27,178 nucleotides of DNA from contig JAIVFJ010000532.1 in NCBI GenBank assembly GCA_025765615.1, forward strand, positions 1 to 27,178, read 5' to 3'. The notes below the pieces were generated by a model that ran no database searches, was not told the DNA's origin, and saw nothing but the letters and a program-made list of their open reading frames with translations. Below are positions 1-9,698 of the stretch, one piece after another. The stretch is from Zopfochytrium polystomum. Lineage: Eukaryota > Chytridiomycota > Chytridiomycetes > Chytridiales > Chytridiaceae. Every line of letters starts with the position of its first letter. Within the stretch, counting starts at the first letter, position 1. Position numbers and translations under genes: made by a program.

Positions 1-25
1 TTTTTTTTTTGCATTCGCGCTTTCT

Positions 26-1571
26 TCACAGCTTGCCCGTCTCCCTCGCGACGGCGCCGCCAAACGTCGTCTTGTTTGTTCTCTGCAGGACCATTCTGAA
101 GCGCGGCTCGCCGCGGCGGACTTTCGCGACGGCCTCGTTGACGTCCTCCATCTCCATGACCTCGACCCACGGCCTGACGCCGTGCTCTGCGGCGAAGCGC
201 AACGTCTCCTGGACCTCCGCGACGCTGCCGACGACCGACCCCCTCGATGGCGCGCGCGGCCGACACGAGCGCGGAGGGGGACGCGGCGATGCGGCGCTCG
301 GGCATGGCCAAGAACACGACGCGGCCCGTCGCGGGCTTGACCAGCGACAGCAGCCGGTCGACGGCGTCGTCGCCCGACACGTCGGCCGTCACCAGCAGCA
401 GGTCCAGCGCGCCGCGCAGCCGCCGCCGGTCCGCCGCGTCCGCTAGCACGCAAAAGTCGGTCGCGCCCAGCTGCGACAGCGCCAGCGCGCGCTTGGAGGG
501 CGTCGACGAGGATCGCGACGACAGAGTGCGGTGCGGTGGAAGAGCCGCGGAGGGGCAGCATCTTGGCGGCGAACTGCAGCGCGAGGTGGCCGAGGCCGCC
601 GATGCCGGCGACGCCGACGGCGCGCGGGGTCGGGGTGGTGGGGGGGTGGCAGGAGGATGGCTTTGCGGAGCGGAGCAAAGACGGTGACGCCGGCGCAGAG
701 GAGGGGCGCGGCCTGGGCGGGGTCGAGCTGGGGCGGGATGGGGAAGGCCCAACGGGAGTGGACGCGCACGTGCGAGGCGTATCCGCCGTGGGTGCGGGCG
801 GCGTCGGACTTGTCCCGACGGCCGGTGCGCGGGTCGGCGACGTGGGCGTCGTTGTAGGTCCAGACCTTTTGCGCGCAGTGGTTGTCGAGGCCGGCGACGC
901 AGAGGTCACACGTCTGACACGAGTGCACGAGCGTGCCGACGCCGACGAGCGTGCCGGGCGCGGAGAGCGAGGCGGGCACGCTGGCGCCGGCGCGGACGAC
1001 CTTGATGGAGTGTGGTGGTGTGATGTGTGTGGAGGATGGAGTGAGGGTGTGAGGGTGCGAGTGCGCGAGAGAGAGGCGGGACAGACAGACAGACACGCAC
1101 CTTGCCCACGATCTCGTGACCCACCACAACAGGGTACTTTGTGGGGCCCCAGCCAGAGTCGATGGTGCTTTTTTTTTTTTTTTTTTTTTTTTTTGGTTAC
1201 AATAAATGGCGCATGAGAGAGAGGAGAGGATGTTGTCAATCAATCAACCAATCAATCAACCGCGCGCGCGCTGAGGGGTGTTAGGCGTGCGTCTCCGTCT
1301 CTCTCACATCATCATCATCATCCTCATCTTCGGACTATTCTTCTTCTCTTACTCACTGGATGTCGCTGCCGCAGATGCCGCAGTGCGAGATCTCGACGTC
1401 AATGTCGTGCGGGCCAAAGGGGCGCGGCGTGTATGCGTACGGGCGCAGCTGCTGCTGCTGGGGGGGGAGCGGCGGCTTCGGCTTTGTCTTTGGCGGCGGG
1501 GGGCGGCGGCGGCTCGGGGGGCCTCGAAGGCCGCGAAGGCGAGAAATGCAGTTGGCGGCGGACGGCGTCAT
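26..1571 (-). CDS. Zinc-dependent alcohol dehydrogenase, CAD/ADH6-like (three single-base frameshifts)
   Basis: Medium-chain zinc alcohol dehydrogenase, expected to reduce aldehydes to alcohols with NADP(H). Three exons: 1571-1357, 1167-1101 and 1000-26, with GTGAGT and GTGCGT donors. Exon 1 has a Pro/Gln-rich leader of about 45 residues, then GICGSDI with the catalytic-zinc Cys. The joined codon at the first intron gives the expected His. Exon 2 carries GHEIVGK. Exon 3 has the structural-zinc cluster SCQTCDLCVAGLDNHC, then the nucleotide-binding motif GIGGLGH and the C-terminal EVMEMEDVNEAV...FRMVL typical of this family. The exon 3 frame breaks at 640-646 (G7), 498-500 (G3) and 239-243 (C5). 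Removing one base from each run restores a single protein of about 417 residues, so I read these as sequence errors, not decay. Exact substrate is unknown. Confidence 0.85.
1169..1194. repeat. 26-bp poly-T tract inside intron 1 of the alcohol dehydrogenase
   Basis: Uninterrupted T run on the + strand. Read on the gene's strand it is poly-A directly before the 3' splice site of intron 1, an unusual place for A-rich sequence because acceptors are normally pyrimidine-rich. Its length is probably unreliable in the assembly. Confidence 0.9.
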
Positions 1572-2371
1572 TTGGTGTTTTCTTTTTTTTGCCGAGAGGG
1601 AGAATTTACGGTTATAAAGCTCGCTTTCGGTTTTGCCGAGGGGAGCGGGGCCCTGTCTGTCTGTCTGTCCGTCTGTCTTTCCGTCGTGTATTCAGAACTC
1701 TCTCTCTCTCTCTCTCCCTGTCCCTCCCTCGCTCTCTCGCTCTGTCTCTGTTGTCCCTCGGGTGGTTCCAATCAGTTTTCCGCCCGTGTCACGTCCGCAC
1801 AGCCGTAAGACGCCACGGACAAGAAAAAAAAAGAAAAAGAAAAAGGAGTGAAACAGATTCACGTGACCAACCCCAACCCAACAACCAGCACTGCCATAGG
1901 AGCAGTCTTCGTTGAACTTGCAGCAGTCTCTCAATCATTTGCTGTGGCACTGGCCCGCATGAAGGGGGTACACCCTGCGGGGGGGTGACAGAGGACTGTG
2001 GGGGGCACAGGGCAATGTGGGTCAGTCGCAGTCTGTCAATATGGGATTGAACGGAGGAGGGTCGCGAAAGGAGTGCCTGTCGGGAGACCCTGTCCCCAGT
2101 GGAACTGTTGTGATTTCGATTTGCAGTGCAACGAGAGGGCAGCGGGTAACTTAGTCTTTCACGGAGTGTACAGGGGGGGGGTTACGTGGTGTCGGCTCTC
2201 TCTCTCTCTCTCCCTCTCTCTGTTTCTCCACCGAGTTTCCAGGTTTCCATGTTTCTCCTTCTCGTCCGTGCACGCACACAGCCGCTTCGCAGCTGTGCGC
2301 ACATGCACACACCCCTTTCCTCTTTAAATTGCTTAGGACTCTATGTTGACATTTCCTTTCCTCATTGATTT
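1572..2371. other. Gene-free upstream region with CTGT and TC microsatellites
   Basis: Upstream flank of the alcohol dehydrogenase. It contains a CTGT-type tetranucleotide run near 1652-1680, a TC run near 1699-1722, an A-rich stretch near 1824-1846 and another TC run near 2195-2222. Short open frames here are repeat-driven. I see no supportable gene or clear TATA element. Confidence 0.6.
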
Positions 2372-2554
2372 TAGGTATCAATCGCTTGCTCTGTTCTTCG
2401 AATGGATAGTTACTTGGAGTTACTAACTGTCACAAGGTAGTTCTTGTTTGTTGTTTGACCTGTCATTAATAAAAGGGGTTTGGCTTGGAAATAGGTATCA
2501 ATTACTTGTGCTGTTCTTCGATTTGATAAGTGAGTGGGAGTTACTGTCACAAAG
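2372..2554 (+). repeat. Imperfect direct repeat, two copies 120 bp apart
   Basis: Copy 1 (2372-2440) and copy 2 (2492-2554) both begin TAGGTATCAAT, share CTGTTCTTCGA and then GGAGTTACT...GTCACAA. Substitutions and small indels separate them. The 120-bp offset suggests an old tandem duplication in the repeat island. No coding function is visible. Confidence 0.75.
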
Positions 2555-2741
2555 GCCTTTTTCCCATTTGACTACACAGTGTGCATCACCCACACTGATC
2601 CTGTCTCTCTGCACAGTGCAGGGAGCGTTATTTTTTAAAAAAGATCCCAATCCGATTTGAACCTCCATCTCGTCAGTTCTGCCAACCAGAGAAACCTTGC
2701 TGCCTGGCTGCAACCCAGTCTGGTGTGATTCAGTCGACAGC

Positions 2742-3411
2742 GTCAGTGTGGCAGACAGAGCCCATCAGGGACGACCGAAGTGGGCGGGGGTCAAATACAG
2801 ACAACAAAAGACGAATCCAATTAGTAGACACAAGTGGACATCGTAAATGTACAATTTGTCAAAGGTCCGAACATTGTATTTTCAGATATTATAGCGCACC
2901 AGTTAATGCACGCATGTGCGTGCGCTTTGTGCCAGAGTTGAAATCCAAAAAAAAAAAAAGCTCACTTGAAATGCATTTTCCGAGACGGAAAAAAAATTTG
3001 AAAAAAAAGTTACATTTGGGCATTGAGGCTCTGACGGTTGTTGTCCTCGATTCTGGGTTTGCAAGCGGCAATCATTGGCATCAAACTTGTGCTAAGTATG
3101 TGTCGTTGGACCCAGCAGGCGCCCAGCAGCCCAGGCCTCACGAGAGGAGTCCAATCACAAACAAGTGAATATGCACACTTGCTGTTACAGTAAGGAAGCT
3201 AAGGCACCTCTGCAGACTTTCTCAAAAGGCACGCTCACCCACCCCAATGCTGGGTAAAAGCATAACACGGTTAACGGAGCTATATTATCTGAGCAGACAA
3301 GGTTCAGGCAATCTACTATGCCCATGACATAATTGGATTTTGTCTCTTGTTGTCTGTCTTTGACACTGTCCGCCGTGGTCATCCCCAACAGGGTCTGCCC
3401 GCCACACTGAC
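2742..3411. mobile_element. Inverted-repeat element of about 670 bp, probably a non-autonomous transposon
   Basis: The left arm (about 2742-2910) matches the reverse complement of the right arm (about 3260-3411). Both start GTCAGTGTGGC, share ACAGACAACAA then ATCCAATTA, and match again further in at CAGATA(A/T)TATAGC. A 23-base length difference lies between the matched blocks. The roughly 350-bp centre encodes nothing recognisable. Long, diverged inverted arms without a transposase fit an old foldback or MITE-like element. Target-site duplications were not identified, so the exact ends are uncertain. The right end stops two bases before the TA where the Tc1 element starts. Confidence 0.6.
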
Positions 3412-3412
3412 T

Positions 3413-4640
3413 TACAGTGGCTCACAAATTGGGTCAATGTTTTGAACATTGTGCTGCTGAGTGCTGTCACACATGCATAAGACCATCATAAAATTTGAGA
3501 AATTCAGCAAATGTTGCCTTGCAGTATACTAAACTGCCCACAAAGTTTCATTCTTCCAGCTTTTGAATTGCACAAGAAAGAGGCAAAGGAAGTGTGCTGC
3601 ACCATTGGCCCAATTTTGTGGGTGTCCAACGAAATTTTTTATTCAGTGTGTAGTGTGACCCTCACCTGCTGCAAGCACAGCGGTAATCCTTCTAGGCATA
3701 CTTTCAATCAAGTTCTGGCAAACTTCAGGGGGAATTTGCCTCTACTGGCAGTGGATTCGCTCTCAGAGCTCTGCATTGGATCTTGGATGCCTTTCATGTG
3801 AAATCAGCTGAGGTTTCAAATCTCTCCACAGATGCTTGATAGGATTCAGATCTGGAGATTGAGCTGGCCACTCAACACAACAAAATGCTTGCTCTTCCAG
3901 CCATCCCTTGGTGTATTTTGATGTGTGCTTGGGGTCGTTGTCTTGCTGAAAGGTGATTCCTGCAGGGTCAATTCCCACTTCATCCAGACTGGGGATAAAA
4001 CTATTTTCCAGAATTTTCAAATATTGTTCCAAGACCATTATTCCTTCCACAAATGCCATTTGCAGCACTCCATTCCAGGTCATAGCACCCCAAACCATCT
4101 GGAAACCGCCGCCGAACTCCTTGGTGGATTGTATGTGTCGCTCTTGCAGTGATTTCCTGGCATTCTCCAAGGGTAAGCCATGCCATCTGAGCCTTCCATG
4201 TTGATTTTAGCCTTGTCAGACCAGATGACACTCTTTGAATCCTCAACAGTCCAGTTTTTAAACTTTTGAACAAAGTCCAAGCGAGTTTCTTGTGTCTGGG
4301 AGATAAGGCTGGCTGTTTTTCCTTCCAAAGTCCTTTCAGACCTGCCTCCTGAACCGCGCAGCGCACTGTTTCAGGTGAAACAGTGTCTCCAGGGGTAGTT
4401 GTGTGGTGAATTTGGGCAAGATGGGTTACGTTTTTCGCCTTACCAGAGTTGATTTTTCTCACGTACAACTGCTTTTTAGGGGATGAGAGCTTGCTTGGGT
4501 GGCCTGCTGGTTTGATAGGTGCCTCTGGACGCTCGCGGTTTCAGATTCAATCGACAGTGCGACGTCCTACGTCGAGTCTGGATACAATTTTGTGACTGGA
4601 AAGACCTTGGTCAACGAGATTGAAACAACCAGCGGCTTGA
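3413..4640 (-). mobile_element. Degenerate Tc1/mariner element, one end recognisable
   Basis: The left boundary reads TACAGTGGCTCACAAATTGGG, with the TA target dinucleotide followed by CAGTGGCTCAC, typical of Tc1-type termini. A dead transposase on the minus strand fills 3643-4620. I could not find a matching inverted end upstream of the transposase (4620-5200), so that end is lost or too diverged, and the right coordinate is approximate. Confidence 0.75.
3643..4620 (-). pseudogene. Tc1-family transposase, frameshifted with nonsense changes
   Basis: A DDE transposase that once catalysed cut-and-paste transposition. In order on the minus strand: helix-turn-helix traces (LVDQGLSSHKIVSRLDVG, about 4618-4560), SPKKQLYVRKIN, VIWSDKAKIN with the first catalytic Asp, MVWGAMTWNG, QQDNDPKHTSK with the second Asp, PDLNPIKHLW, and a C-terminus PRRITAVLAAGEGHTTH ending at a TGA at 3645-3643. 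The frame changes at least twice between about 4330 and 4090. Two in-frame stops (TGA and TAG) stand where family members have Trp. The third catalytic acid, normally Glu in PIEHLW, is Lys. The element is inactive. Confidence 0.85.
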
Positions 4641-5278
4641 CCACCGCCTGTTCATAACATACTGATCACTTCCCAAAGAGAGTTTAGGGTGTTCCAGCCC
4701 CAAGACAAAAAGTAAAACAAGTGAACCCTGCTTGGATTTCCGCGACGATTTTTGCAAAAACAAACACGTTGCATTCACCACCAACGCCAAGAGAAGAAAC
4801 AAAAAAATTCTTGCTCCCAATGACGATCCCACGTCCCTCTTTGGCGTGTGAGCAGACTCCCTGCACGGTTTGCAATTCATCGTATCAGCTTGATCCGCTA
4901 GTACCAGCCATAAAAAAGCTTATTGTTACACAACAACAGCGGAGAGCCTTTTGATGGCAGAAATTGTTTTGGAGTTTTTAATATGTCCGATACGTTGGGA
5001 TTCGGACTTTTGACTTTTGGCAACGTTTTGCGCTGGTGCTTTTCTTTTAACTTTTTTCAATTTGACGAGTTGTGATGAGATCCCTGCGATTGCACCGAAC
5101 GCGCGGTCGGGGGTAACCTGCTCTGTCCTGGGCTTACACCAACGGTAGTGTTGGTTTGTTTTAGAAACTCGTGGTTAACAAAAGCAAAAGCAAAAAGAAA
5201 ACGAAAAAGAAAAAAAAAAAAAAAAAAAAAAAATGGGCAAGTAATCCTCGACGTCCAAGAGCGGCAATAGGTGGTGGC
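4641..5278. other. Gene-free AT-rich spacer with poly-A tract
   Basis: No supportable gene. It separates the Tc1 remnant from the 3' end of the next minus-strand gene. A 24-bp poly-A run lies at 5210-5233 behind an A-rich, CAAAAG-like stretch. Confidence 0.6.
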
Positions 5279-7849
5279 TCAGACAGCCGCCTTCCCTGTT
5301 CCCACCCGTCGCACTCCTCTTAGTCCTCCTAATACTGCTCCTCCTCCTCGTTCTTGGAAAAGCGCCTCCTCCAGCGCCGCTCGCTCCTTGGCCTGCCGCC
5401 GCCGCTCCACCTCGACGACCCCGCCCACGTCCCGAAGCCCGCTCACTCTCACGTCGCCGTCGCGGTCGTCGTCGTCGTCCTCGTCCTTGTCAATTTCGTT
5501 ATTGTCGACATCCCCGTCGACGGACAGCCGCCGCCGCCGCCCTCTTCCGCCAAAAACAACAACCGCCCGCAGCTCCGCCGCAAACGCCGACGCAAAATCC
5601 GCCCCGCTCGATCCCAGCAGAACCGCGCGTTCCGCCCGCTCCCGCCGACGCCGCTCCGCCGCCCACTTCTCCGCTGCCGCAAGCCGTCGCGCCGACCGGG
5701 CCGCCGCCGCCGCCGCAGCCGTGCCGCCGTCCCCGCGCAGCACCGCCGCAACCTCGTCCGCGACCGCCGCGCGCCGCGCCGCAATCCCGGCCGCCGCCTC
5801 CTCGTCCTCCTCCTCCGCAACCACCTCCTCATCCCTCCAGTCCACTGTGTCCCGCCCACTACCACCACCACCCGCAGCCGCAGCCATCAACCCCACCGTG
5901 GCCGCCACCATCCCCCGCGCGTCCGCCCGCGCCTCCTCGCACGCCCGCACCGCCTCCCCAACAGCCCGCCGCTCCACCAAGATCCGCCGGAGCTCCGCCT
6001 CCCACCGCCCGCGCCACGCCCGCGCCACGGGCTCCAGCGCCCGCTGCGCAGCCGTCGCCGCACCGTGCGCGGCGAGCAGCGAGGATAGGGTTGCGACGAG
6101 GGTCGGCTGTGTGGGGAGCGGGGGGTGCGTGGAGGAGGAAGGGTGGTGAGGGAAGAGGGGGAGGGGGAGGTGAGGGGAGAGGAGCGCGTGGTGGGCGGGG
6201 AGGCGGGTCAGGTGCTGGCGGAGCGCGGGGAGAATCGATGAGAGCGTGCGTTGCAGGGACGCGCGGGGCATCGCAGCGGCGGCGGTGTCGACGCTCGCGG
6301 TCCGTCGGGTCGCTGCTGGCGGTCGCGCGTCGCGGGACGACGGCGACTGCAACGAGGCGGGCGCTGGCGTCGGGGACGGCGACTTCGCGCTGGAATGATC
6401 GTCTCGCGCGGGCGTCTGATCCCGGCTGCTCTCGCCGCCGGGCCGTTCCGCCGACGTCTCACGCCGCTCCGCCGCCGCCGCCGCCGACGTGGAAACCGCT
6501 GCGGCCGTCGCCGTCGGCCCCGCCGCGGCCGGTGCGCTTCCTCCTCCTCCTTTTCGGCCGGCGCCGCCGCAGTCGCTGTCGCTGGCACTGCCGACGATCC
6601 GCCGGAAAGAAGGCGCGGCGCTCTTCTTGGTTGTTTCCCGCGTCCTTACCGACCCGCGTCGCGCCAAATGCATCCACCGCTGCATCCGCGCCGCCTGCCG
6701 TTCCTGCCGCCGCAGCGCTTCGTCCAGCGCCGCGCGCATTTCCCGCACCTCGTGCAGCAGCACGCTTGCCGACGCCGCCTCCGGCGTCGCGTCGTTTTGG
6801 GACTCGTGCTTGTGTCGTCGTCGTCGTCGTCGGCGGCGCTCTAACTCGCCGGTGCAGGTCACGTCGACCCCGCGCGCGAGCTTGACGCCGTCTTTGTCGG
6901 CGTCGTCGTCCACGCCACTGTTGTTGTTGTTGTCGTCGTCGTCGTTGTCGTCGTCATCGTCATCGTCGTCTTCAAAGAGCACCGAGTTCTCGGCCGTCGC
7001 GGCCGCGCTGTCGCCATCTTCGCTGCTGCTGCTGCCGGCGTCGCCGCCGGTGGCGGCGTCGTCGCGACGCTTCTTCTCGTCGGAACCGGCATCTGCCGAC
7101 GTCGCCGTCCGTTGCTCGCACGATTCGCCTCTCGACGGATCAGCGACCGGCTCGGCGCAGGCAGGATCGACGGCGGCGGCGGCGGCAGCAGCGGTAGTGG
7201 TAGTGGCGATGGTAGTCCTTCGCCAAAGCCCGTCGTTGTCGTCGTCGGCGATCGTGTCGGCTGCCTGAGGATGCCCACCGTCGCTAGGAACGCCCAATGG
7301 CGGCGGCGGTGGTGGCTGCAGTGCGTAGTGATCGGCCACGTCCAGCTCGCACGCACACGCGGCCTTGAGCAGCTGCGACACGAGGCGGACGCACTGCGTC
7401 TCGGGCGACGGCTGTGGGGGGTGTAAAGGATGCGGGAACGACGGCGGGGCCGTGTGCGCCTCGACTTCGGCGGCGACGGTGGCACTGCTGCTGCTGCTGC
7501 TGATGGTGCTGCTTCCTTGCTGCTGCTGGTGGTGCTGGTAGTAGTCCTGCGTGGGACTGGGCAGCGCAACTTGCACTCCGCTGCTGCTGCTCGCGTGGAG
7601 ATCTAGATGCCGTGCCAGGTCGTCTGCGGCGACGGCGAGGGCTTCGAGGCTCTTTGGGCGCTGCTGCTGCTTGTGCGGTTGCCGCTGCTGCTGCTGCTGC
7701 TGCTGGTGTGGCTGATGCTGGGAGTACTGAGGCCACGTGACTACCACGTGCACATGGCTGACGTGGTGGCGAATTGTGGGTTGAGGGGGCGATTTGTCCA
7801 ACGCGGGCAGGAGAGAAACACAAACACAAACACAAACACGCGCAGTGCA

Positions 7850-7909
<60 letters not shown>

Positions 7910-8507
7910 CACACATAAGGGGCAGGTCAAAGACCCCGCAAGCACAAAAATAAGCCGAGTATCAAGGGAGGGGGGGAAGCAAAAACTGGGTATCAGCTAA
8001 ACAAAAAAAAAGAGAGAAAAAAAAAGAAGAAGAAAGTGCGAACCGGAGGAGCAGCAGCAGCCGCTGCTCGTGGTCGCACACGCGGAAGCCGGAAGGCCGC
8101 GCGAACGAGGCGAGCAGCGACTTTGCGAGGGACCGCACCACGGCGAGGGACGCCGAAGCGGACGACGACGACGAGGACGTGTACACCGGAGACGCCGCGG
8201 TTGATGATGATGATGATGCTGCAGGCGGTGATTGCGATGCGCATGATGCTGACGACGGCAACGACGACGTCGTCGAAAATGTTAACAGCGCGCGTTGAGA
8301 AGAAGAAGAAGAAGAAGAAGAAGAAGAAGAAGAAGAAGAATGAGGGCGAGGAGGAGGACGATCGGCGTTGGAGGAGGAGGCAAGGCCAGCGTCTGCAGAG
8401 GAGGAGGACCAGGAGGGCGAGGCGCAGCTCATAAAGGCTGGAGGAGGGTCTTGTGCTTGTGAACAGCACCCCGCCGGCGCGGGGTCCGCGGTGGCGGCGG
8501 CGCTCAT
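5279..8507 (-). CDS. Large low-complexity coiled-coil protein, weakly Bud6/AIP3-like
   Basis: Minus-strand gene with a long final exon open from about 7790 to the TGA at 5279, and a probable first exon from the ATG at 8507 to about 8050. The intron between them contains a CA/GT microsatellite and its splice sites are not certain. Exon 1 encodes a 14-Ser run and a possible helix near SLAVVRSLAKSLLASF. The main exon has Gln-rich, Asp-rich (near 6920-6980) and Arg-rich stretches. It also has a helical EVREMRAALDEALRR segment (6761-6701), a second helix near 6257-6189, and WEAELRRILVERRAV (about 6015-5953) followed by long Glu/Ala/Arg coiled coil. The order of these helices and the W-E-x-E-L block resemble the C-terminal half of fungal Bud6/AIP3, which nucleates actin with formins. 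The likeness is weak. The long open frame and sustained coiled coil make a real gene likely, but its identity is uncertain. Confidence 0.5.
7851..7907. repeat. (AC)n microsatellite, 57 bp
   Basis: Uninterrupted AC dinucleotides. On the minus strand this reads GTGTGT and would translate as Cys-Val repeats. It most likely sits in the intron of the Bud6-like gene and not in the protein. Flanking AAACAC triplets at 7817-7839 extend the simple-sequence zone. Confidence 0.9.
8297..8340. repeat. (GAA)n trinucleotide repeat encoding poly-Ser on the minus strand
   Basis: About 14 GAA/AGA units. In the minus-strand reading this is TCT repeats, giving the poly-Ser run of the Bud6-like first exon. GAA/TTC tracts can form triplexes and change length easily. 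Confidence 0.85.
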
Positions 8508-9698
8508 GGATTGCGAGTGAGGGGGAAGAGTGAGTGAATCTTCGTGCGTGGCGAAACAAACGAAAAAAATGTGTACAGGACATTCAGTAGTGAGACAGAC
8601 AGAGTCTCCTCCAAGTCAGTGTATTTCCTTTGTTTGTTTGTTTGTTGTTTTGGTGGCCATTCGCGCAAGCGCGCAAATATGAAAAAAAAAAAAACAAAAA
8701 AAAAACCACCACTCAAGGGACTCACATACAGGGGCAAATATAAATACTGTATTACAGTAGTACTGTATGTGAAGCGCGGACACACTCCACCACACACGCC
8801 CAGCCCACCTTCCAGCAAGAAGCAGTACATAGTGTAGTGAGTGGGCGAAAACCATTCGCCTCGCCCTCCAAGGTCGCAAACGAAATCGGGTGGTAATACT
8901 GTGTGTAAAAGAAAAACGCCATGTAAAGATTAATGAATACATGTATTGTTGAATCGCCGAAAAGCACCAAATATTAATAAAGAGCATCAATATTAATATC
9001 GGCACCGACAATTGTGCGAGCTGGCCAAGGCTTGCCAAGCTCTCCAGTCCTTTCCCACACACACACACACACACACACACACGTGTCGCTGTTCTTTTTT
9101 TAGGATCATTTGGAGAAAGGAGGCAATAGAGGGAGCAGAGAGATTGGAAAGAGAGACACAGAACAGTTGCCAAATCGGGGGCTGCAAGGACAAAAGCTCG
9201 TCGTGTTGGATAAAAGAGAAAATCAAAAAGAAAAAGGAAAAATGGCAAGGAAAAAAATAAAAAACGGCGGCGCTCCGTTTTCCTTCCAACGAAAAAATTT
9301 CCTATTTATTGAAATTCCCTTTTTTTTCTCTTTTTTTTTTTTTTTCTCTCTCACCCATTGAATTTTGATCGTTTTTTCGGACTGTCTGTCTGTTTCCCTT
9401 TCCGGCGTGCGGCCCTGTCTCATCTCCCACCTACCAATTCCTTCTCCCCCCTTGCATTTTTGTTTGTTCCCATCTCTTTCAACAAAGGCATCAACCAACC
9501 AACCAACAACCCCCCTTGCTACCTACACGCCACCACGACCACAGCAGCAGCGAAAAACGCCTCTCGGACCATCGAAAGGCGGCTCTCCTCGCTCTCCGAC
9601 TGCCACTCTCGGTATCGCCACCTCCTCCGCGCGCGCTCAGACTGTGGCTGCGATTTGAGCTTGCTCCAGTCGGTGGTGGATAAAAAAACACTGGAACC
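8508..9698. promoter_or_regulatory. Shared divergent upstream region of the Bud6-like and chitin synthase genes
   Basis: About 1.2 kb with no supportable gene. Contents in order: GTTT repeats (8629-8645), A-rich tracts, a hairpin at 8722-8772, an AT-rich patch (8950-9000), a CA run (9056-9082), T-rich tracts (9319-9345), and a C/T-rich leader with CAAC repeats (9480-9520) just before the chitin synthase start. Pyrimidine-rich leaders are common upstream of fungal genes. No clear TATA box was assigned to either gene. Confidence 0.5.
8722..8772. repeat. Inverted repeat, 10-bp perfect arms with nested near-palindromes
   Basis: TCACATACAG (8722-8731) is the exact reverse complement of CTGTATGTGA (8763-8772). 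Between them TACTGTATTACAGTA and TACAGTAGTACTGTA are each palindromic around one central base. It could be a hairpin, a regulator-binding site or a small element end. No function is assigned. Confidence 0.6.

Noticed and set aside
4620..5278. A second terminal inverted repeat for the Tc1 element
   Set aside because: No reverse complement of the 3413-3434 terminus could be found by eye in this stretch.
5271..7268. Plus-strand Ser/Arg/Ala-rich open frames
   Set aside because: Shadows of the minus-strand coiled-coil gene; no domain-like sequence in these frames.
7791..7945. Cys-Val repeat peptide at the start of the longest minus-strand frame
   Set aside because: Translation of a GT microsatellite; treated as intron sequence between the two exons of the Bud6-like gene.
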